Positions 10,061 through 23,263 of a DNA stretch of 64,000 bases are shown one piece after another. Both the position numbers and the translations under genes were made by a program. Under the pieces are notes generated by a model. That model was not told the origin of the DNA and made no database searches. It saw nothing but the letters and a program-made list of their open reading frames with translations. The stretch spans positions 9,309,257 to 9,373,256 of the forward strand of contig JAQFVV010012395.1 of assembly GCA_028023455.1 (NCBI GenBank), read 5' to 3'. How positions within the stretch are numbered: the stretch's first letter is position 1; each line of letters begins with the position of its first letter. Origin of the DNA: Epiperipatus broadwayi (Eukaryota > Onychophora > Udeonychophora > Euonychophora > Peripatidae).

Positions 10061-12305
10061 GAATCTTGCTTTCAAAGGGTAAAAAGAGAATAGTATCTAA
10101 AAGTTTAAGAGTTTTTTATTGCAGTTTGTTTTCAAAAATGTAAAATTAAAAGTCAAAGAGTTTTTGAAATAAAAGTTACAATTAATTAATTAAAAGAGGG
10201 GAGGGGTTTGCTTTAGAAATGTAAAACTAAAAGTTTTAAGTTTAAAGAGTTTTGCTAGAAACAATTAATTCATAGTTACGTAAAATTAAAAGAAGTTAAA
10301 GACTTTTTTATTATTATTAGTTGAAATATAACTTAAAGTTTAAAAATATACATCTCTTTTTATTTAAGTTAGGGAAAAAAGGTCATCTTAAAAACTAAAT
10401 AATGAATGATCGTAAATTATATATGTGCATGAATGACGAATTAATGTGAGTTTGTTAATAAAATATATATGTGCCATTGTAAAAAATATAATAAATGTAT
10501 GTATATTAAATAAATTTTAAAAAATGATATAGAAAATTATCATTAAAAAACACAGCAATGGCTATTAATTAAAAATGTAAAAATAACACAATTGTGATGG
10601 TTGCTAATTAACATCTACATCAACAGGATTAAAAGCTTATCTCAAGGAATGCAATTAAAAACAAGGAAGAAATTTCAACAACAGATATTTCTGGCAGATA
10701 TCAAAATAACAACAGAACTTAAATATAAATAGTCCAGTTTTTTATCAGATGAGCAGTTGACATTACAGTTCAGTTGCATTTGAGATTACAGTTGAGTTTA
10801 GAAAACAGTTTAGATTGTGCAGTTGAGATTGAGTGGTTGAGATTAAATCAGTCAATAATGTAGTGTTAAAACCCTCAGAAGCATACAACTTTCTCCAGCA
10901 TGAGTTCCTGTGAAACAGCAATCTGCCCAGAATAGAAAAAGGCCTGCATAACAACTTGAAGAATCGCTGTCAATATTTAATTGTCTCCAAGAATAATACC
11001 AATGAATAAGCATTAAACCTCCTCAAGAAACTTCAAATTTAACTAGTTAGAAATATTTCATCAGAAGCAGCAAACAGCAAGAAGTATCCACATTCTAAAA
11101 TACTAGGTAATAACATTTTCTTATTCTCATTTCTAAAGTAACCATCACATTTGTAAAGCCTCCTAGAATCAAGTAATATGAACTCTATAGCATACATAGA
11201 TGAACTATTGATGTGTGTGTTTTAAATTTTAAATATTATTTAATGCTTTGTTATATGTTATTATAATGTGTGACTTAATATGTGCTTGACCATTATACCA
11301 GTGTTATATTAGTTAAATAAGATTTATAAAAGTATTTAAAATTAGTATAATGAATGTTAGTTAAAATAAATTGTCTTTTAAACTTAAAGCTTAATCTGTC
11401 AGTCAATTCTTTTACCACTAATTGAAACAATAATTTGTTATTGATTACAAGTAGCTGAGCTAGTCATGGAGTATCTTGGGCATTGAATTAGTGGCCATTG
11501 TTTAAAGTGCATTATTTATCCTCTGGATAAGTAACTGGTGCCCGTGTTTATACAAAGCAAAAAAGTGCTTTGAACGTGGTGCTGAATTCAACAGTTGAGA
11601 AGAAATTTGTTTTTTGTCAAATGTGGTCAGTTAGATATATTTCACAGATATATCTGCTGGCTTGGATTCAGGTGCTCTTTGAGTACTCACTTCTCTGCCT
11701 AAGGACTATGGTGGAGCAATATGTAAATTGCAAGGAATAATATTGTACTATATTTTAGTCATATATATCCTTCATTTCAATGTTTGAAGATTTGTAATTT
11801 TGAAAACTTTAATTCTGTATATATCCTAATAAAAGGGTTTATTGTATAAAGTTATGCATCAATCTATGATCAGAGTTTAGGAGAAGTAAATTTAAAAAGT
11901 GTTTTAACAAGCTTAGAATTTTTCTATCAAATTCTCATTCCTTACCATATACAGCTGATCATTCAATGGTGATCAGAAAATGTGAACATATCTTTTCTTA
12001 AATGAACAATAAAAAAGCATAAAAAATGTCCAAATCCTCACCAAGTAGAAAGGCCTGGAAATCACTGTTTTCCCCACTCATTATTTCACTATGAAAAGCT
12101 ATTGAAGAAACTTTGTTCAAGATTGTTTCTATTTTTAACTCAAACATTTTCTTATGTAAACTATTATTTGATAATAATCTTAGAAACATTTTTTTTATTT
12201 ATTTGAATTGGGAAACAGGAATGGATGATGAAATGACTTAATGTGAGTCTGATAAATATTTTTGATTTGTTTAGAAAACATTTAATGAAATATTTATATG
12301 TTTTG
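10061..12305. other. No confident gene; promoter- and LTR-like hints only
   Basis: A TATA-like AAATATAAATAG near 10723 precedes a less AT-rich stretch ending in TACTAG|GTAATA (about 11100). TAACTGGTGCCCGTG near 11530 resembles a retroelement primer-binding site. No matching second LTR and no coding frame were seen, so no element is called. Confidence 0.3.
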
Positions 12306-12357
12306 CTTACATACTGCTACAAGAGATGATAGCAGATGGGCAGTTGAAATCTTAAAC

Positions 12358-12540
12358 TGAAACTAGTCTGGGGATCTAGGTGCAGTGCTCTCAGATCCAA
12401 AGCTCCTCACTGATGATGGCCACAAGCCAGAAACTAGTCTGGGGATATTGGATGAGTAGGGATTTTATGCACAAGCCTTCTGGCATTCATTGGTTGGCAC
12501 AGGGTGGCAATACTGTATGGAGAGTTTTGCTTTGTTTTTA
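12358..12540 (+). mobile_element. Hammerhead-bearing short element inserted in a LINE
   Basis: Starts with the 3' half of a hammerhead (GAAACTAGTCTGGGGAT at 12359-12375). After 71 bp comes the complete ribozyme (12404-12445), then a tail holding GATTTTATGCACAAGCCTTC and GGTTGGCACAGGGTGGCAAT, ending near TTTGTTTTTAAG. Related copies are at 5270-5540 (minus), 47535-47640 and 52370-52505. The partial dimer at its start is what cleavage or priming from a multimeric RNA would leave (inference). Confidence 0.65.
12404..12445 (+). ncRNA. Hammerhead ribozyme, intact core, 71-nt dimer register
   Basis: Stem I is TCCTCA (12404-12409) with TGGGGA (12440-12445), 6 bp including one G-U. The core box CTGATGA is at 12410-12416. 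Stem II is TGGC/GCCA (12417-12420 and 12426-12429) with loop CACAA. GAAA is at 12430-12433. Stem III is only AC/GT around a TA loop, and C17 is at 12439. Every invariant base is present, and the predicted cut follows 12439. A two-base-pair stem III is typical of retroelement hammerheads that act as dimers. The upstream GAAAC...GGGGAT at 12359-12375 supplies the 3' half of a second copy 71 bp away. Confidence 0.8.
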
Positions 12541-13894
12541 AGAATGAAATAAGAAAGTATACTGGTATATGAGAAGAAGAAGACTAGAGACTGGAGAAAC
12601 TGGATTTAACTTGGAGAGACCTTCATCCTGCAGTGAATCAAGAAAGATTGAAAATAATGATGAGGCCTCTGCTAAAAACAAATACTTAGTCTGCATTTTC
12701 CTATATTCATTTGTCATTGTACTTGGCAAGATAGTTAAGTTACCTGAGATTACATATGAAACCCCCTGCACAGTTTGGCCTACTTGATATTGGGAGATAA
12801 CAGAATCAATTCTGGGGTATGGCACTTAAGCTTTTTTCCTTTATATATGAAATAAAAAAACTTTAGTATTTTTTCTGTTTTACTATTCTGAAACATATAT
12901 TCCTGAAATCATTGTTTTATTATTAATTGTGTGCATTAACATACCTGCTTCTTGCAAGGAGACAAAAATTTCAAAATATTAAATAAACCTTTAAATGCAG
13001 TTTCAATGTAAAGCATCTTTGTCAAAGAGCAAACTCTTTGTTAGTAGAAAAATTAAAAAACAAAAATCTTTTTCTTTATGCATACCCCCCCCCTTCTCCA
13101 TAGATTTGTATTTGCTTGTACAATCTCTATAAATAACGATTTAATCAATTTTAATATAATAGGTCTAAAATGCTAATTGTTTTACATAAACATTTATACT
13201 TACAACATATAAATGAGCCTTTCATCTGACTTTTTAAATATAATTAAACTAATTTTTAATTGGGTGCTACTAATATAGCAAACATTATGCATGTCTCAGT
13301 AAATATTTATGCTATACTTAATACTCTCATAAAAAAAAATTAAGAATTTTTTTTAAATATATGACCTCTGACTCCACCTTCTTTTTCTTTCAGCACATTC
13401 TAGACAGTTGTTTGTTTCATATTTTTTTTAACCGCTTGAAATTATTAACAACATTAAAGAAAACATTATTTTCTAATTGCTGACGTGTTTACAATATCAA
13501 TATTATTTTATCAGATAAAGATTACGATTAATTCATGATTTTAAATTGCTAGAATTAAACTCCATTCTAATTGAATCAAAACATACCCATAATTCAATTA
13601 TTAAGATTTTTATGAATAAAATATAAGTGACAATTTATTCATTTCATTTATTTTTTTAAATTGTATTCTAATTAAACTCATTCATGCTGAATTAAAACAA
13701 ATTAATAATTCTAACTGTTAGTATTATATGATCTAAGCAACAATAACTTAATATTAAAAAAAATATGTCTATGTATTTGGAAAAGATTTTTAATAGATGT
13801 TTTACCAGTTTTTACTTTTGGATCTGAAAAGAACAATACAGAAAAATCAGCCTACTCAATGAAATGTGGAGATATGTATATTATGAATAAGAAG

Positions 13895-14150
13895 AACAGA
13901 TTGAAAATGAAATACATAAATGAGAGAACAAATACATATTATTGACATAATTGAAAAACTTAGGAAACTGAAATGGAGATGGGTTGTATATATTAATGAA
14001 AGAGATGATTGTGAATGGACAGTTGAAGTTTTAAATTGGATCACAAAGATATTATAAAATACCAAAAACACCATGTGAAATAGACAGTAAAATAAGGAAG
14101 TTTGCTGATTTATTGTGGAGAATAATGATCAAAGAATCTGGATGTTATGA
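13895..14150 (+). mobile_element. RTE-like LINE 3' relic
   Basis: Frame-broken copy of the LINE C-terminal end: EKLRKLKWRW, then EWTVEVLNWI are readable, followed by stops. It lies 5' of a GAT-rich tail. Confidence 0.6.
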
Positions 14151-14189
14151 TAATGGTTGAAAATGATGATAGTGATTTAAAAATAATAT

Positions 14190-17100
14190 CAAAATTTACA
14201 AAAAAAAATTGCACATATTCACCTAAAATATTTTGTAATATTTCAACTGAAAATGTCACTAGTAGGCCTTTTGCATTTTCCCCACTCTCGTGCAGCTATG
14301 CATAGTATTACTTTGCTGAATATGCATTCTTTTGATGGTAGAAAATGAAAATATTGATTTAGTAATTCAAAAAAATTCTGAAGATGCCAGTATTGTGCAG
14401 ATAAAATATTACAAATGAGCTAAAGGCCAGACCATAAGTCACTGATTAGGAGATTCTTTGTTCTCAGGATTCTAGGGCACTTATGAAACTACATGCAATT
14501 ACCTTTTCCTTGTAATTAGCAATGTGCAAAGATGTATCATATCCTTTATGTAGTTTATTTAAATATTTATTGTTATTTTTACAAAATATTTTCAAAATAA
14601 TTATTTAAAAAACAGAGGCATAACATGATTACATTTAGACTTTAATCAAATGTTTATTTTTAAAAATAGTAATGATACAAATAAAAAACTACAATTGGTA
14701 ACACTTTGTCAAACACAGTAGTATGGAACTTTTGGGATATTTTAACTCTACTGATTTTCACTATTTTTTGACAGTTTTCTTTGTTCTCACTATGTTTAAT
14801 AGATTTAAGCTTTTAACTTTCATTTTGTTATTAAACCTTTATTATTTACCAGAGTATAATAAATTTGATCTCCTTCAATAGATATTTTTGTTTAGAAATT
14901 AAATAAATTTTAAAAAATCACATTTGATTTCTGTAATTATTTTAAAAAATATATTTATTCAAAACAAAATGTAATCATGTCATCAAGTTTTAGGTGGAGC
15001 CAATTCAATTTATAAAATGAACAAAATCTTTGTTGTTTCAAATTTGATTTACAAATCTAAATGAATTTTTTTAATAACTACTAAATCTATTAAATTATAC
15101 TTTCAAAGTTTACAATTTTTTCATAAATTTTTATGATATTGCTAAATATAATACCAATCAGGTGAATGACCTTATTTTGTAGATAGCTGTTTTTCCCATG
15201 ATCATAATCACAATAGTAACAATATTTACAAGAAAATATTCTTTTTTATTAAAAAGTAAAACATTTCTGTAAAAAATGAATATATAAATAGACTTACTTT
15301 TCATTTTTAATAATTATTACATAATTAGGTTACCAATATAATCATAAATTTTCCAAAAAAAAATGAAGTTTTTATGCCACTGTAATATTTTCTCAAAATG
15401 AACATGCAAGGTTTGAGATCATGAAATATATAATGGGTATCCATCATCAATGGAGCTTGTGATCATTTGTTGGACTGCCTCTTGGTTTTCCAAGCCATCT
15501 ATTAACTTTTTTTATATTTAAAATATTAGAAAATAAATATACATGAATTTTAAAGCTGTAAAAACAAAAAACTTCACAAAATTTTCAGCAGAGGGTGAAA
15601 AATGCAAATTTAAAATTTTAAAAATTGAAGCATGTCTCTTATGCTCTGAAAGTAAATAATGCAATTTTAAATTTTAGAACAGAATTTTATAACTTTATGA
15701 TGACTTAACAATAATTTCTTTGAATTTTAGAAATTAAGTTCCAATCAACAAAGATTTTGTTAATTTGTTTTATTATTGACTTTAGTATAATTATCCAATT
15801 TAAAAAAATATACAATATTTTCATTATTTATTTCTTTTTTTTTTTCTGTTATTTGCAAAGTTTAAATATTATTTTTTAAGAGTATTTATTATTTCTAAAC
15901 TTGTATTTCCAACAAATCAAATCCAATTTATTGATTTTTAACAAAGAGGTTTAGTATTAAATTTAAATGTTTAATAAGAATTCAGATTACAGGTAGAAAT
16001 AACAAAAGAAATCCACCAGTTGTAAACTCAATTAAGATACAACAGACTTCTAGTATGACTTTTAAAAAAATCCAATTACTTCTACATCCATTAAATTTAG
16101 TATATTTTATTAGGCAAGGATTTTTTCAATAATACTTTTCAATATATGAATGTGTGATTATTAATCATTTATTTTAAGTACTTTAGAAATTATTCCTTAT
16201 AACTTAAAGTTAGATACAAACTTTAAGTATAATAAGACTTGAATAGGTGGAACTTTACCTAACCAAAGAGATCTGACTGTTAGAAAAATGTATATAAATA
16301 GCCATCTGCAAGTTATTATTTTTATGCAACATATATTTAAAATGTAAGATTAAAATGTAATTATGTTTTTTTTAATTCACAAATACAGTATTATGCCTCA
16401 AGAACATATTTTACGATGTCAATGCTACTATTATATTAAGTGTGCATGTACTTTAAAGAACAATTTTCTCTAGCATTACAGAACATAAATCTGTTGCCAG
16501 CATTCTTACACATAATTGAAAATTTTCTAAATGTATGAAGATATATAATATGATTAATATTTTTTAATATTTAATAAGTTTGTATTCATTATTTAATACT
16601 TATATGTTTGGCATCTGTACTGTGTCTCTGATTTTAAAAAAAATCTTAATCAATACTAAAATGTTCAGTTCCCATCTACTAGGCAGACATGTGCTCATTT
16701 TTATAAGAAGAAAACCCTTGAAAAGATATATATAAACATGAATAAAATATTAGTGTAAATATAAAATTTTATTTGGGACATGTCTATTTACAAAATTTTA
16801 TTTATTTTGTTATTTTTTGTTTTACGAAATTAATATATGAAAGCTGATAAAGAAAAAAACACTAATAACTAAAAATATATGTTGATAAAAATATATGGTG
16901 CTTTTGGCTTACCCATAGCATAGTGATTACCTATTCATGAATACAGAAAAAAGGCTTAATTTACTCAACCATGAGCGATTTGGTCTTCATTCTACTCTTA
17001 CTGTAAGATATCCGATTATATATAAAAGCCCATTAAAAATTTTGATCACTGGACACCAAATTTAAACAAACTTCATATAAATACTAAGCTCTAAAAAAAA

Positions 17101-18149
17101 TTTTCAAATGTAACGGTAATGCAATCATAATTATTTTTAAAAATTATTAGGAAAAAAAAACCTAATTAATTAGTGTCAAAGCTTTCTCTTAAAGATCTAC
17201 TGAAATATGCTTTCAAATTCTTAATATCAATATTATTAATAACTACTAATGGTTCTATATTAGAAGCAGAAATTCGTTCTATTGATTCTATTCCGGTGCT
17301 AATTATTGTAAACTTAAGTAATCACTGAATACCAGTCAATTGTAGCATATCCAAATTGCCAGATTACCCCCTAATAACAAATACTTACTCAAGTATGAAA
17401 TAGTTAGCTCTGAAGTAAAATAAACAAAGTGAATTGTTTCTAATGCAGATAATATAATATGCAAAAAAAGTCATATAATGCTTTGTTGGCTTCAATAATT
17501 TATAATTAGTGTTGATTGCTTATAATTTTTTAGATAAAAATGATATATATAAACACAAAATTAAAAGGATATAAAACATGGCTTGCTAACATTCAGAGTT
17601 ATTTATATTTAATTATATAACAATTATATGAATATATTAGAAGAAAAAAAAAGTTAAACATATATAACAACAAAAGACTGGCAAAAAGTTAAGACTTAGA
17701 TATACAGATGCATATTTAAGGAAAATAATTCTCAAGGTATTTTTTTAATTAAATCTAAAATTCCCTGCAGTTAAATAGTCATATATAATTTATATAATTA
17801 CAATATACCCATTCACTTTTACCTATGTATCACCAATAATATTTCAACAACTGTAATCAAAGCAACAATATGCAAAAGTAAAAAAATAGATGACTCATTT
17901 CTTGTCTATCTATGTAATGTATAACAAAATGCACACAGAGACAAATAGTGAAATGTCATTTACATCTGAAAAATAAATCAAACTTACTACAAATCATCCC
18001 CAGAATTAAATATGCATTATAATCTGTATAACATTATAGATGGTGATCCATTTCTATTTATGATTTTGCAGCTGTGATTATCTCATGTAGGCATGTGTAG
18101 TTGAATGAAATGTAATTTAAAATACATTATATAATGAATATATCATACC
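14190..18149. other. Featureless AT-rich stretch
   Basis: About 4 kb with no ORF, RNA gene, tandem repeat or foldback that I can support. Only short A/T runs are present. Confidence 0.5.
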
Positions 18150-18430
18150 ATTTACACCTTCTTAAACACTTTATTAATAATTTTATTTGTATTATTTGGA
18201 TTACACTAACAGTTTGTTGATTCTATTACCAAAACCCAACTGCAGTTTGGTTTTGGTAATAGAATCAACAAGAACTCTGATGATGACTGCAGGACAGTTG
18301 AAACTGTTAGTGTATGCAGTTGGGTTTTGGTAATAGAATTAACAAGAACTCTGATGATGACTGCAGGACAGTTGAAACTGTTAGTGTAATACAAATAAAA
18401 GTATTGATAAAGTGTCTAAGGTGTAAATTG
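18150..18430. repeat. Foldback element with a 74-bp tandem hammerhead-like unit
   Basis: Outer arms (about 18155-18213 and 18370-18427) are inverted copies sharing TTACACTAACAGTTT. Inside, 18214-18240 and 18241-18269 form a second palindrome. A 74-bp unit starting TGCAGTT is tandemly repeated (18241-18314 and 18315-18388), each with CTGATGA (18277 and 18351) and GAAAC. The outer arms resemble those of the 3800-4006 foldback. Confidence 0.7.
18271..18312 (+). ncRNA. Hammerhead-like motif (first of two tandem copies)
   Basis: CTGATGA (18277-18283), a stem II hairpin ACTG/CAGT, GAAA (18300-18303), then CTGTT. Stem III would be AC/GT with one loop base, and stem I only 3 bp (ACT/AGT). The core is complete but the stems are weak, so activity is doubtful. 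The second copy, 74 bp downstream, has the same core. Confidence 0.45.
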
Positions 18431-19363
18431 TATGATATGTTATAATAGAAATCAATACATAGGAAAAGAAGAAGTAGAAAATTATATAATGAAGCTATAC
18501 AAATATAAAACAGGACTTGTATCCCATCATCACTCATATTTTGCAAGTAGCCTCTTGTTGCTAATAGCCATGTATGCATTGCTAATAATATGGTGAGAAT
18601 AGAATCGAAGGGAAAATGGGAAGACCCACTCAGTTGAGCTGTATTTATCATCTTTGCTTGTTTTATTTTTGTTTCGTTTTTCTTAATTTTACTTTTAAAT
18701 ATTTAACATTATAGTTTCAATATCTCTGTTCTGAATTCAGAAACCATGATATAAGTAATGATTGCTTGGGTTTAAAACTTTAGAATGTAGAACTAGCCAG
18801 ACATACCAAGTTCATTACCAATCTGTGTTTTTATGTTTGATTCTTCTCTCATTGTTTATTAATTACCAATTGAGTAGTCTTCAACTTATAAAATTTTGAG
18901 ATTTGACTTACTGAGTAAAATATATTTTGATTGAATGCTGAAAATTATATTTCAAAATCTTATTTTATATGATATGCTAAAGAGTACTATTTTATCCGAT
19001 TTTAATTTTCTTATTTGTTTTTCAGAACAGTATTTTCTCTAACATTAATTAGACTTTGAACATTAGTTAATGTGTAGATTTACACATTCTCAAGCTTCAA
19101 TTCGATATCTCTCAGATCTGATTTATAAACTATGATAATTATATTGAAAACTAAGGCATAATAGTTTTAATATTTACATTTTTAATATTTCTGTTACTAT
19201 ATATATATAAATTTGTGCATTCTAAAGAATAATTTTAATACTGTTTTATATGCATTTTTGCAATATTTTTAGTACAAAAGTAGTTAATACGACCCACTAC
19301 TCTCAGTGCCATCTCATACTGCTGACCCACCTGATCACACACATGTTGAAAAGATAAATAATC

Positions 19364-19407
19364 ACCAATATATGTATTTCATGCTAAACCAGCAATCATC
19401 AGTTAGT
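19364..19407 (-). ncRNA. Hammerhead ribozyme, intact core
   Basis: Read on the minus strand. Stem I is ACTAA (19407-19403) with TTGGT (19368-19364), 5 bp with one U-G. The core box CTGATGA is at 19402-19396. Stem II has 4 bp (TGCT/AGCA) over a U-U base mismatch. GAA is at 19380-19378. Stem III is ATA/TAT around CA (19377-19370), and A17 is at 19369. All invariant bases are kept. Confidence 0.7.
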
Positions 19408-19482
19408 CTAGTTTACTATCTCCACACATATATAGAATCAATGCTCAGCTTTATATTAAGATAGCCAATCTTCATACTTTAA

Positions 19483-19526
19483 ACCAACTGATGATTGCTG
19501 GCTTAGCATGAAATACATATAATGGT
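19483..19526 (+). ncRNA. Hammerhead ribozyme, near-intact mirror copy
   Basis: Inverted partner of 19364-19407. CTGATGA (19488-19494), stem II TGCT/AGCA, GAAA (19510-19513), stem III ATA/TAT and A17 at 19521 are all kept. Stem I, ACCAA with ATGGT, has a mismatch at the first pair. Confidence 0.6.
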
Positions 19527-22439
19527 GATTATTTATCTTTTCAACATGTGTGTGATCAAGTGGGTCAGCAATATGTGATGGCACTGAGAGTAGTGGGTCG
19601 TGTGAAAATCTGAGTTCGAATCCTGCATATATTACTTATATAAGTGCAAGTTTAAGCCTGTACAATGTATTAAAAGTAATTAAATTATTTAAGTGAAACG
19701 TATTTTTTTAAGTAAAATCACTAATTTCTATTTGCAGATTATAGATTGTAAATCCAATACAATTTTTTATCTCCTTTTATTATATAACAGATTGCTGTTG
19801 TTTGTTTTTTTTTTGTTTGTTTGTTTGTTTGTTTTTTCAATTTACTATAATTTCTTTTAACAAACAATATAACTTTTTAAAAAAAAATTTTCAACAAATA
19901 TTATATTTGAGTAATAAACCCTCCATTGAGTAACTAATGAAGATTAGAAATAGTTTAACTAGATACCAAAAATTAATTTCATATTGATTTTTAACATTTT
20001 ATCTGTTATTTAGTTAATTTTTCGTCTATCAAACTAATAATCTAAAACTTTCACTAATATTTATAGTCTCTCATTGCGGATTGGATCCATTCTTAATGTG
20101 GTAATTTGACACATTCAAAATCTTAAGGTATTTAAAAAGTGCATGGATACACATTTATCAGTGTTAGTCAGAAGTCATTTATATGAATTTACTTAAAATC
20201 TTTTAAAATCTATTGATTACCAATGCTTTCATGATTTAATTCAAAAGTTGATAGAGAGATGACATGTTATCTAATATAGATTAAATGTGAGATAAAGATA
20301 TTATACAAACTCAGATAAGGAAACAAGACATTGCATACCATATTTGCCAATTGATGGGTGGTAAGGTTTTGTAGTGTTTTACTAATCTGTTTTACTTTGT
20401 AACTAAGAAGATATCAATTTTTTGACTAAATATTGAACATGGCCATCTATTTACTTATGTAAATCGTAAGCCAATTAGAATTTTCAGGATTTACCCAGCC
20501 AGAATTCACACTTGGATCATGTATCCATTTAAATAATTGGATGGCAGAATTAAATTTTTTTAAAGATTGATTTGTGTAAATAGCAGTAATCTACTCTGTA
20601 TAATTATTTATATCTATGTAAGTGAGTAATCAATAGATTACAGGGATAGTGCCAACTAAATTTTTAATTTTCAGTTATTAGCTTTGACAGTGGGGAGAAT
20701 TGGATTTCATATAACCAACCAATAACTTTACTCTTTGTTTTATCATTTAATGTAATCAATTGAAACATACAACAGCTCAAGGGTTTGAACTTATAACAAC
20801 TTGCATGTACAGCTATATATATATTGAAACGGTTACACCTGTTTCACCTATTATCTTCGATAATAGTATATATTGGTTGTACTCAGATGGCGTGTATTTC
20901 TTCAATTTTAAAAACTTTGTCCTTATAATATTGCGAGTATGTGCGTATATAATCGTCCCATTAATATAAAATTACAATCTCAAATATTTATATACGAGCA
21001 TAGTCTGTTCGATTTGTTAAAACTGAATAAACATAACTATAATTAAAATTTATCTATATCATAGCATAATAAGTTTAAATTTATAATATTACTTATTTTT
21101 CAAAATTCTTTCTAAATAATTATTTAAGCCAGTATTCATTTTGAATATTTTCCAAGTTAGATAATTTTCAATTCTTTTGTTTGCTTAAAATTTACAAGCA
21201 GAAAGTTTTATCAGTTTTAACACTTCGTTCCAAAAATAAATCTCTAACCAAAATTTGACCTATTTAAAAAGTATAACCAATTATAATATTCAGACAGGCA
21301 TAAATCTATACATAAATCTATACAAATTGCTTGTGACCATTTATCTTGGAAATATATCTTTTAAAACCGAAGTCAATTAAAACAATAGAGTCTTTCCAAG
21401 TCCAGATTTAGCTATATTTAATATTTTACTAAACTGGATATTTGGTTAAGGGCTAATTCAAACTGGTCATCTCGTGATGTGGCAGACTCAAAGTAGGAGG
21501 TTACTTCTGTCAAAAATACAGCATAAAAAGGGGCCCAAAATAGCCACCAACTCTCTAACCTAGCCTCTTCCATCATCTATCATCATCCGTGTAAATTTTT
21601 TTTTGTTGCTGAGAAATTTGTGCTTGCTGCCAAATTTTATTTCCGAAGACCCGAGTTAACTAAGAAAACTTTCCTGCCGTTTATACTCTAAATCTAAAAA
21701 AACCATCATCCAACTCTATAAAATGACCGTTGGCTAGAAGACACAGACAGCCGTTTCTCTTCCACGAGCGGCTACCGATGAAAGAAGACCTCCACCATGC
21801 CCATCACAAGAGAAAGAACCTGTATCTGAGAAACCAGATAGTTCCTGATCAGAGAAATGGAAAACTGCCACCGAGATAAATTCACGAAGTTACATCCAGA
21901 CTAAAACCTAAGAGAAGCCAGCCTGACTGAATATAAAGAGAAGCGCAATGAACAAGGCCTTAAAGACTTTCCGGTAAATCCTTTCTACAAAATATTACAT
22001 TTCCTAATTAAAACGTATACTAAATGAAAGCTAGCTAAATAAATCACATAATTTATAATATTTCTAAATGTTCCACTAAAATGTTTATCGTAAATAGTTT
22101 AAATCTTAGAACACACTCAATTCTTGCTTGATCATTAATAACTTTAAGTAGCCGTTGATCATTAATAATTTAAATAATCACACACATCTAGTTTCTATAA
22201 AACCATACTATAAATTTTTATGTCTAAATTATTATCTTATCGATCATTTTATGCAATTCTTATATTTTAATTTCTTTATTGATTTTGCTTTTTTTATCAG
22301 AACGGAGTCTGGTGTGTTAATAAATGATTGGGGGGAGGGGAGTGAGCAATTACTTTTATTATATCAATATTGCGATATAAAGAATATAGCTAAGACTCTT
22401 TTCTGAATTATATTTGTGCTAGAATGAATCGAACCAGTT

Positions 22440-22900
22440 ATTTAAAATCTTTTGATAAACTTATTTTAAAATGTATATTTGCGTATATTATTTAAAACGC
22501 ATTTTTTCTCAAGTTAATTGAAAATGAAAATGTTTTGTTAGAGTTATTTAAAAGGTATATTTGCGTATATTATTTAAAACGCATCTTTTTCTCCATTGAT
22601 ATAAAATGAAAATGTTGCTAAAGTTAGTTAAAACGTATATTGCGTAGGCTATTTAAAACGCAGATTTTGCCCAAGTTATTTAAGAATTATATTTGCGTAA
22701 ATGATTTAAAATATGTATTTTGCCAGTTATCTGAAAAAGTATATTTCACGCAAGCTATTTAAAATGTAGATTTGCATTCGTTAGTTAAAACCCATTTTTC
22801 ATTATTAGTAAGGTCTATTTTGACGAATTATTTAAGATGTGTAATTTATTTAAACATCAAAATTTGCGTGAGCTATTTTATAACACATTTTATTATTTAA
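22440..22900 (+). repeat. Degenerate tandem repeat
   Basis: Recurring variants of TTATTTAAAACG and TATATTTGCGTA at irregular spacing. The copies are too diverged to give a firm period. Confidence 0.55.
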
Positions 22901-23192
22901 CAATCCATTTGATATTAGATCTAGTTATACTCTATAACTAATGTCCCCAGTTCTATAAGTAGCTATGCAGAAAACCCTTAAATCAGATTCTCATTATCGC
23001 CATCATTTTATCATTTAATAATCTCAGTTATGAACTGACTGGTGGTAGTAGCACTGAAGAAGCTAAGATTTTGGCGTAATTAAATTTATTAAATATTAAT
23101 TTAGCGTTGCGAATGTATTGCTAATTTGCATAAAATGCATATCTACTTGCTATGTCTATAATGGCCCATCTCAAGATTGTTCCACGTCCAGG

Positions 23193-23263
23193 CACGCCTC
23201 GAAAGTTTAGGCCACTGCGACAGTTCTTCGTATTTCGTCAAGTCACGCCTCGAAAGTTTAGGC
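23193..23263 (+). repeat. Two direct 20-bp repeats
   Basis: CACGCCTCGAAAGTTTAGGC occurs exactly at 23193 and 23244, 51 bp apart, in the least AT-rich part of the 3.5-kb insertion. It could be paired protein-binding sites or the remnant of a tandem repeat. Confidence 0.7.

Larger units (their letters stand above)
12306..12640 (+). mobile_element. RTE-like LINE 3' fragment, interrupted
   Basis: 12306-12357 reads ATRDDSRWAVEILN in one frame, matching the RYDNRWTIEILNW block of the LINE at 51153. The match resumes at 12541 (EIRKYTG) and continues through the WRDLHPAV-like end to about 12640. Between them lies the hammerhead element (12358-12540), replacing about 65 bp of LINE. Confidence 0.6.
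19290..19628. mobile_element. Inverted hammerhead SINE dimer with tRNA-like B box
   Basis: Arms 19290-19406 (minus) and 19484-19600 (plus) are inverted copies over about 117 bp. Each holds a hammerhead at its inner end, followed by AACATGTGTGTGATCA, GTGGGTCAGCA and a GGCACTGAGAGTAGTGGG block. Just outside the right arm, GAGTTCGAATCC (about 19612-19624) is a good pol III B box. This is a SINE-like unit joined head to head, the left one truncated before the B box. It lies inside copy A. Confidence 0.65.

Noticed and set aside
10500-11560. Possible LTR with primer-binding site (TGGTGCCCGTG)
   Set aside because: No second LTR, no polypurine tract and no gag or pol nearby.
21500-21975. TATA-like site and ATG with a short frame ending in a 5' splice-like site
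   Set aside because: Only nine codons and located inside an inserted repeat; noted as a feature of the insertion, not as a gene.
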